From: Dinoroseobacter shibae DFL 12 = DSM 16493
GTDB lineage: Bacteria; Pseudomonadota; Alphaproteobacteria; Rhodobacterales; Rhodobacteraceae
NCBI RefSeq assembly: GCF_000018145.1
Contig: NC_009957.1
Span: 62,001-126,000 of the forward strand
Length of the DNA stretch: 64,000 bases
Reading direction: 5' to 3'
Shown: positions 61,019 through 64,000 of the stretch, in pieces
Layout: each line of letters starts with the position of its first letter
How positions within the stretch are numbered: position 1 is the stretch's first letter
Notes under the pieces: model-generated
Database searches by the model: none
What the model saw: the letters and a program-made list of their open reading frames with translations, nothing else
Told to the model about the DNA's origin: nothing
Position numbers and translations under genes: made by a program

Positions 61019-61219
61019 TCAAGCGGCCGCAGGTTCCACGTTGTAGCCCGCATCCCGAATGATCGCTTGGACCTGATCGGCTGGTAACACGCTGTCGACA
61101 TGCACCTGTCGGGCAGAAAGGTCACATTCTACGCCTGCATTCGGATCTGCGCTCTTCACCGCGCTTTCGATTGCTGCGGTGCAATGCCCACAGCTCATGT
61201 CCGGAACGCTGAACTTCAT
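61019..61219 (-). CDS. copZ: Copper chaperone CopZ (HMA domain)
   Basis: 66 residues from the ATG at 61219 (AGGAG 9 bases upstream). One heavy-metal-associated domain with the copper motif DMSCGHCTAAIE. It carries Cu(I) to the CopA ATPase, encoded divergently. A CueR-type promoter lies directly upstream. Confidence 0.93.
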   Translation of the reverse strand: MKFSVPDMSCGHCTAAIESAVKSADPNAGVECDLSARQVHVDSVLPADQVQAIIRDAGYNVEPAAA

Positions 61220-61252
61220 CGGAACCACTCCTTGATCTGATTTCTATCGGTG

Positions 61253-61283
61253 ACATGGGGCTTCCCCCCCGCTGGAAGGTCAA
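61253..61283 (-). promoter_or_regulatory. CueR-type promoter of copZ
   Basis: Minus strand: TTGACC (61283-61278), 19-base spacer TTCCAGCGGGGGGGAAGCC with the dyad CTTCC/GGAAG, -10 region CCATGT (61258-61253). Confidence 0.8.
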
Positions 61284-61311
61284 GTGAAGAAATTTATTTG
61301 GCGCCCTCCCA

Positions 61312-61342
61312 TTGACCCTCCAGTAACTGGAAGCCTCATATT
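61312..61342 (+). promoter_or_regulatory. CueR-type promoter of copA
   Basis: TTGACC (61312-61317), 19-base spacer CTCCAGTAACTGGAAGCCT with the dyad CCAGT/ACTGG, CATATT (61337-61342). Nearly identical in plan to the E. coli copA promoter. Confidence 0.88.
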
Positions 61343-61372
61343 CCACTTCGAATGGAAAAACAGGTGACACAT

Positions 61373-63883
61373 ATGCCCGAACCCAAACAGATCAGCCTGC
61401 CGATCGAAGGCATGTCATGCGCGTCCTGCGTTGGCAGGGTCGATCGCGCATTGAATGCAATCGACGGCGTAGAGGATGTGTCGGTGAACCTTGCCTCGGA
61501 AACTGCTCGCATGAGCGTGGACGCGCTCAAGCGCATTCCCGACATCATCGAATCCCTTCGCGAGCTGGGCTACCCCGCGCGGAAGGCCAGGGCCGAACTC
61601 ACGATTGCAGCGATGTCCTGTGCCTCTTGCGTCGGGCGGGTCGATAAGGCGCTTGCCGCGGTGCCCGGGGTGGTCGAGGTGAACGTCAACCTCGCCTCAG
61701 AGACGGCGACGGTCGTTTACGTCGAAGGTCTTGTCACGACATCCGATCTGATCGAATCAAGCGGCGCGGCAGGGTATCCAGCAACCGTGGCAACGGCCCA
61801 GGCCGGTGACGACAGAGTTGCGCGCAAGGAGGAAGAGGCTCAGGCGCTTGCCAAACGGGTCACCTTTGCGGCCATCCTCGCCTTGCCGGTCTTCCTGATC
61901 GAAATGGGTGGCCACGTCATTCCGGCCGTTCATATGCTGATCGAGACCACGATTGGCCAGCAGACGAGTTGGCTTCTTCAGTTCGTGCTGACGACAATCG
62001 TTCTCTTCGGCCCGGGCCGGACGTTTTACACCAAGGGTTTCCCGGCCTTGTTCCGGGGTGCCCCCGACATGAACAGCCTCGTCGCGGTCGGCACCGGGGC
62101 GGCTTACCTTTATTCCGTGGTTGCGACATTCGTACCGTCGGTCCTGCCTGACACGCTGCGCACCGTCTATTTCGAGGCGGCAGCGGTCATCGTCGTTCTG
62201 ATCCTTCTGGGGCGGTTTCTTGAAGCGCGCGCCAAGGGGAGAACGGGCGCGGCCATCCAGAAGCTATTAGGGCTTCAGGCGCGGACTGCACGCGTGATGC
62301 GGGACGGAGAAAGCGTCGAGATCGAGATCGATGCGCTGGTTCAGGGTGACATCGTCATCGTGCGCCCTGGTGAACGCATCGCGGTCGATGGCGAGGTCAT
62401 CGAGGGGACCAGCCGCGTCGACGAAAGCATGCTGACAGGCGAGCCGATCCCCGCTGAAAAAGGTGCCGGAGATACGGTGACCGGCGGGACGGTCAACGGC
62501 GCCGGAAGCCTGCAGTTCCTCGCCACGCGGGTCGGCGCCGACACGACCCTGGCGCAGATTATTCGCATCGTCGAAGAGGCCCAGGGCGCCAAACTGCCGA
62601 TCCAGGGATTGGTCGACCGGATCACCTTGTGGTTCGTGCCTGCCGTGATGGCGATCGCGGCGGCGACCGTGCTGGTCTGGCTGTTTTTCGGGCCTGATCC
62701 GGCCCTGACGATGGCGCTGGTCGCCGGTGTGTCGGTGCTCATCATCGCGTGCCCCTGCGCGATGGGGCTTGCGACGCCGACCTCGATCATGGTCGGGACG
62801 GGACGTGCTGCGGAAATGGGTGTCCTGTTCCGTAAAGGTGACGCCTTGCAGCAACTTGATTCCGTTGATGTGGTCGCCCTCGACAAAACAGGCACGGTGA
62901 CCGAGGGGCGACCCGCACTGACTGACCTTGTGCTGGCGGAAGGGTTCGATCGCCCAACAACGCTCTCGAAGATCGCTGCCGTGGAGTCGCTCTCCGAGCA
63001 TCCTGTCGCGGACGCCATCGTGCGGGCCGCGCGGGCCGAGGGCGCACCTCTTGTGGCGGCCGAAGGCTTTCAATCGGTCACAGGTTACGGCGTGCGCGCC
63101 GTGGTCGAAGACGTGGAGGTGTTGGTTGGGGCCGACCGCTACATGGCGCGCGAAGGCATTGACGTCTCGGCATTGGCTCCAGAGGAAACGAAGATCGCAA
63201 GCAAGGGTCGCACGGCGCTTTACGCTGCCATAGATGGGCGTGTCGCCGCCGTGATCGGCGTGGCCGATCCGGTCAAACCGGCAAGCCGCGCAGCCATCGC
63301 AGCGCTGCACGAAAAGGGTCTTGCGGTTGCGATGATCACCGGCGACAAACGCGAAACCGCCGAAGCCATCGCCCGCGAAACCGGTATCGACCACGTCATC
63401 GCCGGCGTCCTGCCGGACGGCAAGGTTGCGGCGCTCGACAGTTTGCGCCAAGGGAACAAGCGCATCGCCTTTGTCGGCGACGGGATCAACGACGCCCCGG
63501 CGCTGGCGCATGCCGATGTGGGCATCGCCATTGGAACCGGCACCGATGTGGCCATCGAATCTGCGGATGTCGTCCTGATGTCGGGCGATTTGCGCGGCGT
63601 GGTGAACGCCTTCGAAGTATCGCGGCGGACCATGCGCAACATCCGGCAGAACCTGTTCTGGGCCTTTGCCTACAACGTGGCACTTATTCCGGTCGCTGCC
63701 GGGGTGCTTTATCCCGCCTTTGGGTTGCTCCTGTCACCAATCCTTGCGGCGGGTGCGATGGCGTTGTCCTCGGTGTTTGTCCTGACCAATGCCCTGCGGC
63801 TGCGGCGCATCGCGCCTGCGATGGACGAGCAGCGCGCAATCCCGGCAGAGCTGGCAGCCGCCACTCCTGCTCCAGCAGAATAA
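61373..63883 (+). CDS. copA: Copper-exporting P1B-type ATPase CopA
   Basis: 836 residues from the ATG at 61373 (AGGTG upstream; an in-frame ATG at 61352 would leave almost no leader). Two N-terminal HMA domains, each with the same [11 protein letters not shown] motif, then eight membrane helices. The ion-path CPC is in [13 protein letters not shown], the actuator TGE in [11 protein letters not shown], phosphorylation at [16 protein letters not shown]-binding HP in [11 protein letters not shown], hinge [18 protein letters not shown] and the last-helix Met/Ser ligands. It exports Cu(I) to the periplasm, where the multicopper oxidase is located. Confidence 0.96.
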   Translation: MPEPKQISLPIEGMSCASCVGRVDRALNAIDGVEDVSVNLASETARMSVDALKRIPDIIESLRELGYPARKARAELTIAAMSCASCVGRVDKALAAVPGVVEVNVNLASETATVVYVEGLVTTSDLIESSGAAGYPATVATAQAGDDRVARKEEEAQALAKRVTFAAILALPVFLIEMGGHVIPAVHMLIETTIGQQTSWLLQFVLTTIVLFGPGRTFYTKGFPALFRGAPDMNSLVAVGTGAAYLYSVVATFVPSVLPDTLRTVYFEAAAVIVVLILLGRFLEARAKGRTGAAIQKLLGLQARTARVMRDGESVEIEIDALVQGDIVIVRPGERIAVDGEVIEGTSRVDESMLTGEPIPAEKGAGDTVTGGTVNGAGSLQFLATRVGADTTLAQIIRIVEEAQGAKLPIQGLVDRITLWFVPAVMAIAAATVLVWLFFGPDPALTMALVAGVSVLIIACPCAMGLATPTSIMVGTGRAAEMGVLFRKGDALQQLDSVDVVALDKTGTVTEGRPALTDLVLAEGFDRPTTLSKIAAVESLSEHPVADAIVRAARAEGAPLVAAEGFQSVTGYGVRAVVEDVEVLVGADRYMAREGIDVSALAPEETKIASKGRTALYAAIDGRVAAVIGVADPVKPASRAAIAALHEKGLAVAMITGDKRETAEAIARETGIDHVIAGVLPDGKVAALDSLRQGNKRIAFVGDGINDAPALAHADVGIAIGTGTDVAIESADVVLMSGDLRGVVNAFEVSRRTMRNIRQNLFWAFAYNVALIPVAAGVLYPAFGLLLSPILAAGAMALSSVFVLTNALRLRRIAPAMDEQRAIPAELAAATPAPAE

Positions 63884-63895
63884 CGGAGGTTCGAC

Positions 63896-64000
63896 ATGAA
63901 CATCGGAGACGTTGCCCGACAATCGGGTGTGCCCCCAAAAACAATCCGCTACTACGAGGACATCGGGCTGATCCGCCCGAACCGTAGCGAGAACGGCTAC
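63896..64000 (+). CDS. cueR: MerR-family regulator, probably CueR (3' end outside window)
   Basis: 35 residues visible, starting [35 protein letters not shown], a canonical MerR winged helix with the RYYE and GLIRP motifs. GGAGG precedes the ATG, 12 bp after copA. The copper-binding C-terminus lies outside the window, so CueR is inferred from the copA context and the five CueR-type promoters. Confidence 0.88.
   Translation, partial: MNIGDVARQSGVPPKTIRYYEDIGLIRPNRSENGY

Noticed and set aside
1-64000. CRISPR arrays, tRNA and rRNA genes
   Set aside because: No regularly spaced direct repeats, cloverleaf-type segments or rRNA-like stretches were noticed on reading; a dedicated search was not possible.

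Overview
The window looks like about 64 kb of a plasmid (or a plasmid-like accessory replicon) from an alphaproteobacterium, most probably of the Rhodobacterales/Roseobacter group. The reasons are a complete repABC replication-partition operon on the minus strand with a counter-transcribed RNA gap and two exact GTT-N4-GC-N4-AAC parS sites, GC-rich coding, DUF families typical of this group's plasmids (DUF736, DUF1403, DUF3768, DUF6878, DUF6915, DUF6927), and alphaproteobacterial-type copper and cytochrome c maturation genes. No rRNA, tRNA or CRISPR array was seen.

Layout. 1-1624: 3' half of the error-prone polymerase gene dnaE2. 1705-24047: mostly minus-strand plasmid 'backbone' genes (DUF736 tandem protein, small DUF proteins, a very large methyltransferase-helicase of strawberry-notch type, a long ParB-like protein, an ArdC-like antirestriction protein), with a LysR/ABM-protein pair and a PrlF-YhaV toxin-antitoxin inserted among them. 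The methyltransferase-helicase gene is cut in two by a 6.3-kb mobile element (5714-12029): three overlapping tyrosine recombinases, about 148-bp terminal inverted repeats, and a primase-helicase cargo gene. It resembles the 'Recombinase-in-Trio' (RIT) class but carries cargo. 24341-29363: a Fic protein, parS sites and repC-repB-repA. 29559-36122: accessory module with VapBC-type toxin-antitoxin, a serine resolvase, a tyrosine integrase next to a core-site-like inverted repeat, DUF1403, ScpB, WGR and Fic proteins, and an orphan GspK-like pseudopilin. 36166-39956: an IS scar, with an IS5-family element split by an IS110/IS1111-type element, a truncated petA, and an IS630 element interrupting a small exported-protein gene.

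38475-64000: a copper/periplasmic-redox island. It holds a Crp/Fnr regulator, DUF411 protein, sterol-desaturase-like protein, CDF metal exporter, TVP38-type membrane protein, ion channel, exported rhodanese, OmpR-type two-component system, CcmFGHI, DsbD/ScsB-type reductase, L,D-transpeptidase, four c-type cytochrome genes (five haem motifs), a Tat-exported multicopper oxidase, DsbA-like protein, CopZ, the CopA P-type ATPase and the start of a MerR-family regulator (probably CueR). Five promoters across this island have the TTGACC / 19-bp spacer / dyad architecture of CueR promoters, so the scattered minus-strand genes and copA are probably one copper-responsive regulon. The working inference is that CopA/CopZ/CDF handle cytosolic metal, while the multicopper oxidase, the cytochromes and the Dsb/Ccm proteins form a periplasmic copper-oxidation and cytochrome-assembly unit.
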